From: Bacillus sp. FJAT-27264
GTDB taxonomy: Bacteria > Bacillota > Bacilli > Paenibacillales > Paenibacillaceae
Reading direction: 5' to 3'
Length of the DNA: 64,000 nt
Assembly (NCBI RefSeq): GCF_001682855.1
Contig: NZ_MAQW01000023.1
Location: forward strand, 390,338-454,337
Part shown: piece after piece, positions 1 to 8,477 of the stretch
Numbering within the stretch: the stretch's first letter is position 1
Layout of the letters: the number at the start of each line of letters is the position of its first letter
Position numbers and translations under genes: made by a program
The notes under the pieces: generated by a model
What the model was told of the DNA's origin: nothing
The model's input: only the letters and a program-made list of their open reading frames with translations
Database searches by the model: none

Positions 1-56
1 TGCTGCGAGGGACCGCTTTAAGATAGAATTACGTTCTGGCATGGCCTGAGACTTAA

Positions 57-1742
57 TTAGATTTTCAATACGCCGCCATTACTAGCGTTGGTAACCAACT
101 TGGAGTAACGCGCGAGATAACCAGTCTTCACCTTCGGCTCGAAGCCTTTCCAGCCTGCACGGCGGGTCGCAAGGGTCTCTTCGTCGACCAGCAGCTCAAT
201 CTTGCGATTGATCAGATCCAGCTCGATGATATCGCCGTCTTCAACGAAAGCAATCGGTCCGCCTTCAGCCGCTTCTGGAGAAATATGTCCGATGCTGATT
301 CCGCGGGATGCGCCGGAGAAACGACCGTCTGTGATCAGGCCGACTTTAGCGCCGAGGCCCATACCCACGATTTGGGAGGTAGGAGCCAGCATTTCTGGCA
401 TACCAGGACCGCCTTTCGGACCTTCATAACGGATAACCACCACGTGGCCTTCTTTAACCTTACCGTTCGCAATGCCTTCCAGCGCAGTTTCCTGAGAATC
501 GAAGCAGATCGCTGGGCCTTTGTGGTAGCCGCCTACCGAAGCATCAACCGCACCAACCTTGATAATGGAGCCTTCCGGTGCCAGGTTGCCGTACAGTACG
601 GACAATCCGCCCACTTCGGAATAAGGATTATCAAGCGTATGGATAACGGAAGTGTCCTTAATCTCATGTCCTCTTACATTCTCGGCCAGTGTCTTGCCGG
701 TAACGGTGATGCAATCACCGAACAATGCGCCTGGCTTCTTCAACAATTCGTTCAGCACGGCGCTAACGCCGCCCGCACGGTCTACGTCCTCGATGAAGAT
801 ATCGGAGGCAGGAGCCAGCTTGGACAGGTAAGGAACGCGGTTTGCAACTTCGTTGATGCGCTCCAGCGGGTAGTCAACACCTGCTTCTTGAGCCAATGCA
901 AGAGTGTGCAGTACTGTGTTGGTAGAACCGCCCATAGCCATATCCAGTGCAAATGCGTTATCGAGTGATTCGATAGTTACGATATCGCGTGGTTTCAGAT
1001 CAAGTTCGATCAGTTCCATCAATTGCTTCGCCGATTTACGTACAAAGTCTTTGCGTTCTTCAGCTACAGCCAGAATTGTACCGTTACCCGGCAGGGCAAG
1101 GCCCATCGCTTCAGCCAGACAGTTCATCGAGTTAGCGGTGAACATACCGGAACATGATCCACATGTAGGACAGCCGTATTGTTCCAATTCAAGCAATTCC
1201 GCGTCATTAATCTTGCCGACTTGGTGCGCGCCTACGCCTTCGAATACAGAAGTAAGGGAGAGCTTCTTGCCTTTGCTGTCCACACCGGCCTTCATTGGGC
1301 CGCCGCTGACGAAGATCGTTGGAATGTTGACACGCAAGGCGCCCATCATCATTCCTGGTGTGATCTTGTCGCAGTTCGGGATGCAGACCATACCATCGAA
1401 CCAGTGAGCAGAGACTACGGTCTCCAGAGAGTCGGCGATGATCTCGCGGCTTGGCAGAGAGTAACGCATGCCGATATGTCCCATGGCAATCCCGTCGTCT
1501 ACACCGATCGTATTGAACTCGAACGGAACGCCACCGGCTTCGCGGATAGCTTCTTTGACGATTTTACCGAATTCCTGCAAGTGTACATGGCCCGGTACAA
1601 TATCAATATAGGAATTGCAGACCGCGATAAACGGTTTGCCGAAATCTTCTTCCTTAACACCGGCGGCACGCAGAAGACTGCGGTGCGGGGCACGGTCGAA
1701 ACCTTTGGTGATCATGTCTGAACGTTTTTTCTTGACTGCCAT
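57..1742 (-). CDS. ilvD: Dihydroxy-acid dehydratase
   Basis: IlvD removes water from 2,3-dihydroxy-isovalerate and 2,3-dihydroxy-3-methylvalerate, the third common step of valine and isoleucine synthesis in the cytoplasm. The 561-residue product has the family landmarks in order: an N-terminal ITKGFDRAPHRSLLRAAG segment, NCDKITPGMMMG, the iron-sulfur cysteine segment CPTCGSCSGMFTANSMNCL, and near the C-terminus GRFSGASRGISIGHISPEAA. Length is typical. The reading frame extends 16 codons further upstream, but the ATG at 1742 is preceded by a strong AGGGGGG site and gives the usual MAVKKKRSDMITKG N-terminus, so I start there. No ilvB, ilvC or leu genes lie beside it in this window, so here it is a single-gene unit as far as visible. 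No T-box is apparent upstream. Function is certain; regulation is not visible. Confidence 0.97.
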   Translation of the reverse strand: MAVKKKRSDMITKGFDRAPHRSLLRAAGVKEEDFGKPFIAVCNSYIDIVPGHVHLQEFGKIVKEAIREAGGVPFEFNTIGVDDGIAMGHIGMRYSLPSREIIADSLETVVSAHWFDGMVCIPNCDKITPGMMMGALRVNIPTIFVSGGPMKAGVDSKGKKLSLTSVFEGVGAHQVGKINDAELLELEQYGCPTCGSCSGMFTANSMNCLAEAMGLALPGNGTILAVAEERKDFVRKSAKQLMELIELDLKPRDIVTIESLDNAFALDMAMGGSTNTVLHTLALAQEAGVDYPLERINEVANRVPYLSKLAPASDIFIEDVDRAGGVSAVLNELLKKPGALFGDCITVTGKTLAENVRGHEIKDTSVIHTLDNPYSEVGGLSVLYGNLAPEGSIIKVGAVDASVGGYHKGPAICFDSQETALEGIANGKVKEGHVVVIRYEGPKGGPGMPEMLAPTSQIVGMGLGAKVGLITDGRFSGASRGISIGHISPEAAEGGPIAFVEDGDIIELDLINRKIELLVDEETLATRRAGWKGFEPKVKTGYLARYSKLVTNASNGGVLKI

Positions 1743-2128
1743 TATGAATTTCCCCCCTAGTAAAATGCAAAATCTGATATAGTGGCGCATTAACGCATTG
1801 CACTCATAAGAGGCAAGGAAATGCGGTTTATAGAATTAACGGGGTCCAGCTTCTTAAAGAGAAGAGGGGAAGCCGTTTCTATAACTGCTTGCAATGAGCC
1901 AATGATGACTGTGAATGACGGCTGTCCGAAGCCGAACATGTCATTGTTAATAGTGAGTCTATCACAAACGGGTAGTTTTTTCTACCGATCTTCTATCAAG
2001 GATATCCGCTCTCCAAGACAAAAAGACCGCTCCTTCCAATGATATGGATAATCACCAATACCGTTGTCGACAGAAGGAACGATCATATATTGTATTTTGG
2101 ATTTTGGGCTTAGCTTACCCGAGCGTTT
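1743..2128. other. Gene-free interval upstream of ilvD
   Basis: This 386-bp stretch separates ilvD from the acyltransferase gene; both are on the minus strand. Short open frames here have no ribosome binding site or recognisable product. The ilvD promoter must lie here, but I find no convincing -35/-10 pair and no T-box core or clear intrinsic terminator. Confidence 0.5.
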
Positions 2129-3166
2129 TTATAACGACCGCCGCAAGGCTGCGCGCTGCAGATCAACCATCCAGGCAGTGGAAGGCTCCACCAGCGGGTG
2201 CAGGAGGCGTTTGACTGCGGGCTGGGCTAGCAGAATAGTCAGTAATATAGCTGTGCCAATCAGCACTGTATTTCCAGTCGCACTGCTGATTACATTATAT
2301 ATACCGGATGCCGCTGCCATGCGGATAATCAATCCGTGAAGCAAGAAGACATATAACGTTCGGCGTCCCCAGTCAGTCATACGGCTCATTCGATAAGGAA
2401 CCCATCCGAGAAAGGCGAGGGAAGCTGCAAATTGCCAACCGTAAAGCCCCAAACGATACAGTCCGGCATACCACTCATGGTGCCCAAGCTGGATGTAGGT
2501 CATTGATCCATACAGCCAGCCGTGTGGAAGGATTGTTCCCCACAATCCGAGGGGGATCAGCAGCAGGATGGAGCATACGCAGGCAGAAGTTTTGGCCCAT
2601 TTGCGATACAGGCGAAGGAAAGCGGAGAATGAGAAGTGATAACCGATCACGAAAAAGGGCAGATATACAAAGGTGCGGCTAATGCTGAACCAGATGCCGT
2701 CAAGCCGGAGATACCCCACAAGTACACCTGCGATAATAGCAAAAGCTAACTGAGCGCCGAGCTTCCACCCCCTCATTCCGATCAACAGCAGGCGCCAGAA
2801 GGCATGGCTCGCAAGAAACCATAGGAGCAGATAAGGTGCGAAGAAAGAATGCTGAATACCGTTCACATGGAAATAGGTGCTGTCCAGCAGGGAATATAGA
2901 CTTTGAAAAATAATGTACTGCAATCCGATTTGCAAAAGCAGCCGGCGTCCGGCGGTCCCGTATAGATTTTTTCTGGCGAAATATCCGGTCACAAGTACGA
3001 AAAGCGGCATATGGAAACTGAAAATCCACAGATATAGTTGATGCATGGCATTCACCCCGCCTACCAGCGGTTCAATGGCATTCCCGATGAAGACAGTAAC
3101 AATAAGCATAAAGCGCAGATTCAGAAAAAAGGTCTCCCCACGTTCTTCCAAAGCGTCGTCTCCCAT
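2129..3166 (-). CDS. Acyltransferase family 3 membrane protein
   Basis: This 345-residue protein is almost entirely hydrophobic helices separated by short polar loops, about ten membrane segments, matching the acyltransferase-3 / fucose 4-O-acetylase-like group. The first loop contains FSFHMPLFVLVTGYFARK, the family signature in which the histidine is thought to take part in acyl transfer at the membrane. Members O-acetylate surface polysaccharides or other cell-envelope sugars; the actual acceptor here is unknown. The ATG at 3166 has a GGAGGG ribosome binding site 9 bases upstream. The divergent neighbour is an exported alpha/beta hydrolase, and the intergenic region contains a cre-like site and a Crp/Fnr-like palindrome. 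Family assignment is firm, substrate is not. Confidence 0.85.
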   Translation of the reverse strand: MGDDALEERGETFFLNLRFMLIVTVFIGNAIEPLVGGVNAMHQLYLWIFSFHMPLFVLVTGYFARKNLYGTAGRRLLLQIGLQYIIFQSLYSLLDSTYFHVNGIQHSFFAPYLLLWFLASHAFWRLLLIGMRGWKLGAQLAFAIIAGVLVGYLRLDGIWFSISRTFVYLPFFVIGYHFSFSAFLRLYRKWAKTSACVCSILLLIPLGLWGTILPHGWLYGSMTYIQLGHHEWYAGLYRLGLYGWQFAASLAFLGWVPYRMSRMTDWGRRTLYVFLLHGLIIRMAAASGIYNVISSATGNTVLIGTAILLTILLAQPAVKRLLHPLVEPSTAWMVDLQRAALRRSL

Positions 3167-3231
3167 CTTGCTGTCCCTCCAAGCATATCCATTACTTTAA
3201 TTTTAAAATACCGTATTCCACTCCTTTGAAT

Positions 3232-3247
3232 TGTGATTAATATCACT
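3232..3247. promoter_or_regulatory. Crp/Fnr-like palindrome
   Basis: The sequence TGTGA-TTAATA-TCACT lies between divergent genes and matches the Crp/Fnr family consensus TGTGA-N6-TCACA with one mismatch in the outermost base. In Bacillus subtilis Fnr uses this consensus. Whether a regulator binds here is inference. Confidence 0.35.
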
Positions 3248-3249
3248 AG

Positions 3250-3263
3250 CGTAAGCGTTGTCA
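3250..3263. promoter_or_regulatory. Candidate cre (CcpA) site
   Basis: CGTAAGCGTTGTCA matches the catabolite-response consensus TGWAANCGNTNWCA at 13 of 14 positions; only the first base differs. It sits two bases from the Crp/Fnr-like palindrome, between the divergent acyltransferase and hydrolase genes. Carbon catabolite control of one or both is a reasonable inference. Confidence 0.45.
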
Positions 3264-3373
3264 TCTAAGTGAATGTGGCGATGTGTTGAAGGTTGTTAGG
3301 AAGCACCGATTCAACTATAATTTTCATATTAAGAGGAAGCAGTATATGCAGAACCAGCCGGGAGTGGACATAT

Positions 3374-4114
3374 GTGAAGGGTAAAATAACGAAACGCCGC
3401 GTGTTCGTCATCCTATTGATCATTTTCGTCGCTGCGGGTCTGCTTCTATGGAGATATTTGACGCCCTACGCACCTGAGCAGAGCGCCGAAACGGCTCTCC
3501 TCTCAGGTGGAGGCATTTCGGTGGAGCAGAACGACAACTGGATATCCTTTGAGCCGGGTCTGGCCACAGGTCCAGGGGTAATTCTGTATCCTGGCGGGCT
3601 GGTGGAAGCAGAAGCCTATTCCCCGCTGGCGAAGACCATTGCCATGGCTGGGCATCCCGTGTACATCGCTAAGATGCCGCTTAATCTGGCGGTGACGAAG
3701 GGAGATGCGGCGGAAGAGATTATCCGTGTGCATCCCAAGCTTACGTTTGTGCTGGGTGGGCATTCCTTGGGAGGCGTCATGGCTTCCCGTTATGCCGCAG
3801 AACATCCTCGTCAACTTAAAGGTGTGTTCTTTCTGGCGTCCTATCCTGATGAGAAAGGCAGTCTGAAAGACACGACACTGTCGGTTCTGTCGATCCTGGG
3901 CACGGAGGATGGGGTAATCAATAGGACCAGCTACCGCAAAGGACGCTCCTACCTGCCGGACAATACCATTTATTACTCTGTGGAGGGCGGTAATCATGCC
4001 CAGTTCGGTAGCTATGGCAAGCAAAAGGGAGACGGTGAAGCCACAATCTCCGAGGAAGAGCAGCAGAGTCGCACGGTTCGCGCACTGCTCGATTGGTTGA
4101 GCAATCTGAGTTAA
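3374..4114 (+). CDS. Membrane-anchored alpha/beta hydrolase
   Basis: The 246-residue product starts with a positively charged stretch followed by one membrane segment (about residues 8-26) and then an extracytoplasmic domain. The domain carries GGHSLGG, the nucleophile elbow of alpha/beta hydrolases, an early VILYPGG strand-loop, a late LSILGTEDGV acid region and a GGNHAQFG segment supplying the catalytic histidine, so the Ser-Asp-His triad appears complete. It resembles the small Abhydrolase_5 group; substrate unknown. The open frame runs further upstream, but GTG at 3374 has a GGAGTGG site at the right distance and produces a sensible signal-anchor, so I choose it. It is followed after 26 bp by a HAD phosphatase and then a sirtuin, all co-directional, suggesting one transcript. 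Confidence 0.8.
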   Translation: MKGKITKRRVFVILLIIFVAAGLLLWRYLTPYAPEQSAETALLSGGGISVEQNDNWISFEPGLATGPGVILYPGGLVEAEAYSPLAKTIAMAGHPVYIAKMPLNLAVTKGDAAEEIIRVHPKLTFVLGGHSLGGVMASRYAAEHPRQLKGVFFLASYPDEKGSLKDTTLSVLSILGTEDGVINRTSYRKGRSYLPDNTIYYSVEGGNHAQFGSYGKQKGDGEATISEEEQQSRTVRALLDWLSNLS

Positions 4115-4140
4115 CCCATAGACTGGGGGACAATGGCAAC

Positions 4141-4908
4141 ATGCCTTTTTTACATGTGAATCATATGACTATTCCTTGCCAGGGCATACTGTTTGACAAA
4201 GACGGCACATTGCTGGATATTCTGGCAACATGGGGGCTTTGGGCGGAACTGGTTCTGCGCGGGATGGAAACGCAGCTTGCAATTAGGGGCAAGACGCTGG
4301 AAGGTGGAATATCTGGACTGCTTGGCACCATCCATGATGACAACGGGAAGGTAGTTAGCTATGATCCCTCCGGACCTCTCCCCATGGCAACGGAGGGAGA
4401 GACGGAAGGGCTGCTGGCGTGGCAGCTGTACGCCTCAGGCCTTTCGTGGAACGAAGCCTTAGCAAAGGTGAAGCATATCACCAAGAATGCGATGAATGAG
4501 CTGCGCAAGAGACAGGTGGCGTATCCGCTACCTGGGCTGCTTCCCTTCCTGAAGCAATGTGCGGATGCCTCGCTGAAGCTGGGGGTGGTCACTTCGGACG
4601 GAGTTAAGACGACGGCAGAGCAGCTGGAATGGCTTGGGATTGCCGCTTATTTTCAGACGGTAGTGACGAGAGACCATGTGGTGAACGGCAAACCGGACCC
4701 CGAAATGGCGGAGAAGGCTTGCCGCGAGCTTGGCCTGAATCCCGGGGAGACCGTGATGATTGGGGACAGTAATGCGGATATGCAGACCGCTAAAGGCGCA
4801 GGTGTGTCCCTAGCCATTGGTATTGCTGGTCAAGACGGAGGAAGCGCACATCTGCTGGATGCCGATATTGTGATTTCGGGCTTCCATGAACTTTCGATTT
4901 CTTCCTAA
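4141..4908 (+). CDS. HAD-superfamily phosphatase
   Basis: A 255-residue haloacid-dehalogenase hydrolase of the Gph/phosphoglycolate-phosphatase type. Motif I is LFDKDGTLLD near residue 18, motif II is the serine/threonine in VVTSDG, and motifs III/IV are NGKPDPEMAEKAC and IGDSNADMQTAKGAG. An insert cap domain between motifs I and II makes it a C1-cap member. The acceptor phosphate ester is not predictable. The ATG at 4141 is preferred because GGGGGA lies 10 bases upstream and the motif I distance is then normal; ATG 4165 is another possibility. It sits 26 bp after the hydrolase and 31 bp before the sirtuin gene, so co-transcription is likely. Confidence 0.85.
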   Translation: MPFLHVNHMTIPCQGILFDKDGTLLDILATWGLWAELVLRGMETQLAIRGKTLEGGISGLLGTIHDDNGKVVSYDPSGPLPMATEGETEGLLAWQLYASGLSWNEALAKVKHITKNAMNELRKRQVAYPLPGLLPFLKQCADASLKLGVVTSDGVKTTAEQLEWLGIAAYFQTVVTRDHVVNGKPDPEMAEKACRELGLNPGETVMIGDSNADMQTAKGAGVSLAIGIAGQDGGSAHLLDADIVISGFHELSISS

Positions 4909-4939
4909 GTACAGTATAGAAAGGATGGACTGAACGCCT

Positions 4940-5686
4940 ATGGATCAATTACAAACCTTGATTTCTTGGATCAATGATAGTGAATCTATAGTTTTCTTCG
5001 GCGGGGCGGGCACTTCCACAGAAAGCGGAATTCCCGATTTTCGTTCTGCGGCAGGTTTGTATCAGACCGAGCATCAGTCGCCTTATCCCCCTGAGGAGAT
5101 GCTCAGCCGTACGTTCTTTATGTCCTCACCGGACATTTTTTTTGATTTCTACCGCAGTAAAATGATTCATCCGCAGGCTCAGCCGAACGGAGCGCATCTT
5201 CTGCTGGCGGAGCTGGAGCAGCAAGGCAAGCTCAAAGCCATCATTACGCAAAATATTGACGGTCTGCATCAGAAAGCGGGCAGTCGCCGGGTATTGGAGT
5301 TGCACGGTTCGATTCACCGGAACTACTGCATGGATTGTGCCCGTGATTACGGGCTGGAGCAGATTGTAGCGAGCAAAGACATCGTGCCCCGCTGCCCGGA
5401 TTGCGGCGGAATTATTAGGCCGGATGTGGTGCTCTATGAAGAGGAGCTGGACTATACGGTACTGACAGAGAGTGTGGAGGCCATCCGGGGGGCCGATTTG
5501 CTGCTAATCGGCGGTACCTCGCTGACCGTGCACCCGGCGGCTAGCCTGATTACTTATTTTCGCGGAAGACATACAGTACTCTTGAATGGTGAATCTACAC
5601 CATATGATCGCCGTGCGAATCTTATCATTACAGATCGTATTGGTGAGGTCCTCGGCAAGGTGGGGGAGTTACTACGGGGGTCTTGA
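4940..5686 (+). CDS. NAD-dependent protein deacylase (sirtuin)
   Basis: A 248-residue Sir2-family enzyme that removes acyl groups from lysines using NAD. Visible landmarks: GGAGTSTESGIPDFRS (residues 21-36, NAD binding), QNIDGLHQKAG (104-114), catalytic His122 in LHGS, four zinc cysteines at 130, 133, 152 and 155 (CMDC and CPDC), then a GGTSLTVHPAA segment that closes the Rossmann fold. All key residues are present and the length is normal for bacterial CobB/SrtN-type proteins. It lies 31 bp downstream of the HAD phosphatase in the same direction. Known relatives deacetylate acetyl-CoA synthetase and other proteins; the target here cannot be read from context, since no acs or acu gene is nearby. 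Confidence 0.93.
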   Translation: MDQLQTLISWINDSESIVFFGGAGTSTESGIPDFRSAAGLYQTEHQSPYPPEEMLSRTFFMSSPDIFFDFYRSKMIHPQAQPNGAHLLLAELEQQGKLKAIITQNIDGLHQKAGSRRVLELHGSIHRNYCMDCARDYGLEQIVASKDIVPRCPDCGGIIRPDVVLYEEELDYTVLTESVEAIRGADLLLIGGTSLTVHPAASLITYFRGRHTVLLNGESTPYDRRANLIITDRIGEVLGKVGELLRGS

Positions 5687-5775
5687 TTGTTGTTTTTTCA
5701 CAATGCTTAAGAGTACAAGGGCTCCTTAAGGTTAAAATAGGGTAGTGAGTACGCTCGCAATTTAAGAGGGGCTAG

Positions 5776-5966
5776 AATAACGGGAAAACATAACGTTAAT
5801 GCTTCCCTTTTCCCTATTTATTGATGAATAACAGGAATTTCTCTAGTTAAAAACCGCTTTTCTCCGTAAGTTGGGCAGTTACGAGGAGATTAACGGGATT
5901 TTTTCCATTTATATTAAATATAGAAGGGGATTTAATCAAAATAACAGGAGCTATTCCCGTTATTCC
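5776..5966 (+). repeat. Dispersed four-motif intergenic repeat, copy A
   Basis: Four related dyad motifs of the form AATAAC-x-GGA ... TCC-x-GTTA begin at 5776, 5827, 5889 and 5940, giving intervals of 51, 62 and 51 bp. The last copy (5940-5964) is the best palindrome; the first and third are degenerate. A second locus at 38811 has motifs at exactly the same intervals and similar sequence between them, so this is one mobile or amplified intergenic element of about 190 bp. It occupies the gap between the sirtuin gene and the araC-type gene; no reading frame of note crosses it. Confidence 0.8.
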
Positions 5967-6105
5967 CATCCCTTATCGAGTGAAGTTGACCTTCTTGGCG
6001 CATTTGTCATCTTCGTAAGCTATGAGATGACCGTTATTGAGACGTCGGAGTCATTCTCCAAATACTGAAGATCAAGCTTAGTTATAACCAAAGCGGCTTA
6101 TGGCA

Positions 6106-6152
6106 GGCACAAACAGCCCGTTTCCTTATGAAGAAACGGGCTGTTATTGTGC
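6106..6152. terminator. Bidirectional intrinsic terminator
   Basis: A near-perfect hairpin pairs GGCAC..ACAGCCCGTTTC with GAAACGGGCTGT..GTGCC around a short loop. It lies between a plus-strand cluster and the minus-strand araC-type gene and probably serves both. Confidence 0.8.
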
Positions 6153-6197
6153 CTAATGTTAGCGCTGGGAGGAGCGCTTTGTTCAAAGCGGAAAGGA

Positions 6198-7082
6198 TTA
6201 GCGTGAGGATTTGTCTCCCCGTCTCGCTGTGGCGGTGCGGTAAGCCGTCGGGGACTGGCCGCAAAAGCGCTTGAACTGGCGCGAGAAATACAGCGCATCT
6301 GTCAGGCCAACCGAGGACGCTACTTGCTCTACAGACAGCTCCGGGCGTTCCCGCAGCAGCTGCCTGGATTTATCGATGCGCAGTTTCAACAGATAGGTCA
6401 CCGGGGACAAGCCGGTCTCCTGCTTGAACACACGGGACAGGTAGGCCCGGTTATAGCCCAAGCTGTCGCACATTTGTTCAATAGAGACAGGATGGGCATA
6501 CTGGGAGGACATGTAGTGAATCATCTGCTTCACGGTTCGCTGCACCTGTGATCCCGCACCGGGCAGACGCGAGTGAGAGGATAAACGCTCCGCTGCTTCT
6601 CCTACAATGAGATACAAATAACCTAGTGAGGTGAGATGTGCGCTCTCCCTATTGGCATTGAAGGCGCCCATCATCCCGGCCAGCGCTTCGGGGATCACGC
6701 TGCTCTCGGCAGCGGACAGCACCGGCGTGTCTGGACTGAACCCGGCCTGCTGCACCAGCTGATCGGCCTCCGCCCCGGTAAAAGCGGCCCAGCGGTAGCG
6801 CCAAGGCTGATTCTGGTCGGAGATATAGCTAACCAACTGGGCAGGATGGATCAGGAAGCAGTCTCCTTCGCCCAGTTCGTACTTGTGTTGCTCCGTATGA
6901 AAGCTGCCCGACCCTGATTCAATGAAGTGGAGCAGATAATAATCGTAGATCTTGGGACCGGCCTGATGCAGTGGCAGTGTCTGGCTCTCGCCAGCGAACA
7001 AGACATGCAGCGTTTGGCTGTCGTAGGAGACGGGATTAGAGCCGACGGAATAGGTATATGAATGGGAACCGGATGAATCCAT
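6198..7082 (-). CDS. AraC-family regulator, divergent from gal genes
   Basis: A 294-residue transcription factor. The N-terminal half is a cupin-like sensor (HFIESGSGSFHTEQHKYEL, then GDCFLIHPAQ), and the C-terminal 100 residues form the two helix-turn-helix motifs of AraC proteins: SIEQMCDSLGYNRAYLSRVF with KQETGLSPVTYLLKLRI, then SVEQVASSVGLTDALYFSRQ with FKRFCGQSPTAYR. It is transcribed divergently from galK-galE-galT with a 214-bp shared promoter region, so control of the galactose operon, or of galactoside use, is the natural inference. A TTG 12 bases upstream of the ATG at 7082 is abutted directly by AAAAGGGG, so the ATG, with spacing 12, is the better start. Confidence 0.85.
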   Translation of the reverse strand: MDSSGSHSYTYSVGSNPVSYDSQTLHVLFAGESQTLPLHQAGPKIYDYYLLHFIESGSGSFHTEQHKYELGEGDCFLIHPAQLVSYISDQNQPWRYRWAAFTGAEADQLVQQAGFSPDTPVLSAAESSVIPEALAGMMGAFNANRESAHLTSLGYLYLIVGEAAERLSSHSRLPGAGSQVQRTVKQMIHYMSSQYAHPVSIEQMCDSLGYNRAYLSRVFKQETGLSPVTYLLKLRIDKSRQLLRERPELSVEQVASSVGLTDALYFSRQFKRFCGQSPTAYRTATARRGDKSSR

Positions 7083-7201
7083 AAGGCAGGACAACCCCTT
7101 TTATCGGCCGCTCGGAAAAATGTTGGTCAGCAGGCTGTGTTTTTAGTATTGATTATATCCGGAAAAGTCACATATATCCATACATTACACACATGATTGC
7201 A

Positions 7202-7231
7202 TTATCAGGCCAAGTCTGATTTTATTATAAT
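7202..7231 (+). promoter_or_regulatory. Candidate SigA promoter of galK-galE-galT
   Basis: TTATCA (7202-7207) and a perfect TATAAT (7226-7231) are separated by 18 bp and lie 66 bp upstream of the galK start, in the shared region with the AraC-type regulator. Confidence 0.55.
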
Positions 7232-7296
7232 ATAAGCAGAAAGAAAGCATTACCAAATCCCGCGATCGCAAATAGTGAAAGGATGGAGTGGCATTT

Positions 7297-8475
7297 ATGA
7301 GCATACAACAACTTAGCCAGACGTTTATCGAAAAATATGGGGAGAGCAGCAAGGAAGCAAGCGTGTTTTACGCGCCGGGCCGTGTCAACCTCATTGGTGA
7401 GCACCTGGATTACAACGGTGGATATGTGCTTCCGGCAGCACTTGAATTCGGTACCACGCTGATCGTGCGTCCGCGCAGTGACAGCAAGGTCACTTTTGCA
7501 TCGACTAACTTCCCTTACGAAGCATCTATAGATTTCAGTGATATTGGCAAGTCCAAGACCGGTGAGTGGGTGGATTACCCGATCGGCGTAATGGTTGAAT
7601 TGCAGAAAAAGAACCAGCCCCTGACGCAAGGATACGACCTGTTGTTCCATGGGGATATTCCGAACGGAGCAGGCTTGTCTTCCTCCGCTTCGCTTGAAGT
7701 GGTAACCGCGTATGCATTCCTGACGCTTGAAGGCGGCGATACCGACACTGTTGAGATTGCCTTGCTCTCCCAGCGTGCCGAGAACCAATATGTTGGCGTA
7801 AACTCCGGAATCATGGACCAGTTCGCCGTTGCTAACGGCAAGCGCGATCATGCTATTTTGCTCATGTGCGATACGCTTGAATACAACCTGGTGCCTTTCG
7901 TGACCGGTTCCTATAAACTGATCATCGGTAATACGAATAAGCGCAGAGGCCTGGTGGATTCCAAGTACAATGAGCGTCGTCAGCAATGTGATGAAGCCCT
8001 GTCCATTCTGCAAAAAGAAGTTCCGTCCCTGTCCTATCTGGCCCAGCTTACGCGTGAACAGTTCGAGGCTCACCAGGACAAGATTGCTGACGAGACGGTA
8101 AGACGCCGCGCTCGCCATGTGGTGGAAGAGAACCAGCGCGTGCTTGATTCCGTAGAAGTCCTGAAGAACAACGATCTGAAGCAGTTCGGTCAGTACATGA
8201 ACGATTCCCACGCTTCCCTTCGCGATCTGTACGAAGTAAGTTGTACGGAGCTGGATATCATGGTGGAAGAAGCACAACGCATTCCAGGCACACTTGGTGC
8301 ACGTATGACAGGTGCAGGTTTCGGCGGTTGTACAGTATCCCTGGTGCATGAAGATGACGTGGAACGCTTTATTAGTGAAGTAGGCGCGGCTTACAAGGAA
8401 AGATCCGGTCTGACCGGCGAGTTCTATGTATGCGGCATCGGCAATGGCGTGGAAGAACTGAAGGGAGAGAAGTAA
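7297..8475 (+). CDS. galK: Galactokinase
   Basis: GalK phosphorylates alpha-galactose with ATP at C1, the entry step of the Leloir pathway. The 392-residue product has the GHMP kinase motifs in order: GRVNLIGEHLDYNGG (about 28-42, galactose binding), GAGLSSSASLE (ATP-binding loop) and GARMTGAGFGGCTVSLV near the C-terminus. NSGIMDQFA with its catalytic aspartate is also present. Start ATG 7297 is preceded by GGATGGAG; a GTG nine bases upstream is less likely. galE follows after 2 bp and galT 77 bp later, so the three enzymes of the pathway are one operon. A long open frame on the opposite strand is a codon-bias shadow. Confidence 0.97.
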   Translation: MSIQQLSQTFIEKYGESSKEASVFYAPGRVNLIGEHLDYNGGYVLPAALEFGTTLIVRPRSDSKVTFASTNFPYEASIDFSDIGKSKTGEWVDYPIGVMVELQKKNQPLTQGYDLLFHGDIPNGAGLSSSASLEVVTAYAFLTLEGGDTDTVEIALLSQRAENQYVGVNSGIMDQFAVANGKRDHAILLMCDTLEYNLVPFVTGSYKLIIGNTNKRRGLVDSKYNERRQQCDEALSILQKEVPSLSYLAQLTREQFEAHQDKIADETVRRRARHVVEENQRVLDSVEVLKNNDLKQFGQYMNDSHASLRDLYEVSCTELDIMVEEAQRIPGTLGARMTGAGFGGCTVSLVHEDDVERFISEVGAAYKERSGLTGEFYVCGIGNGVEELKGEK

Positions 8476-8477
8476 AC

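Noticed and set aside
5871..6068. 65-codon frame after the sirtuin gene
   Set aside because: It runs through the dyad repeat element and lacks a ribosome binding site.
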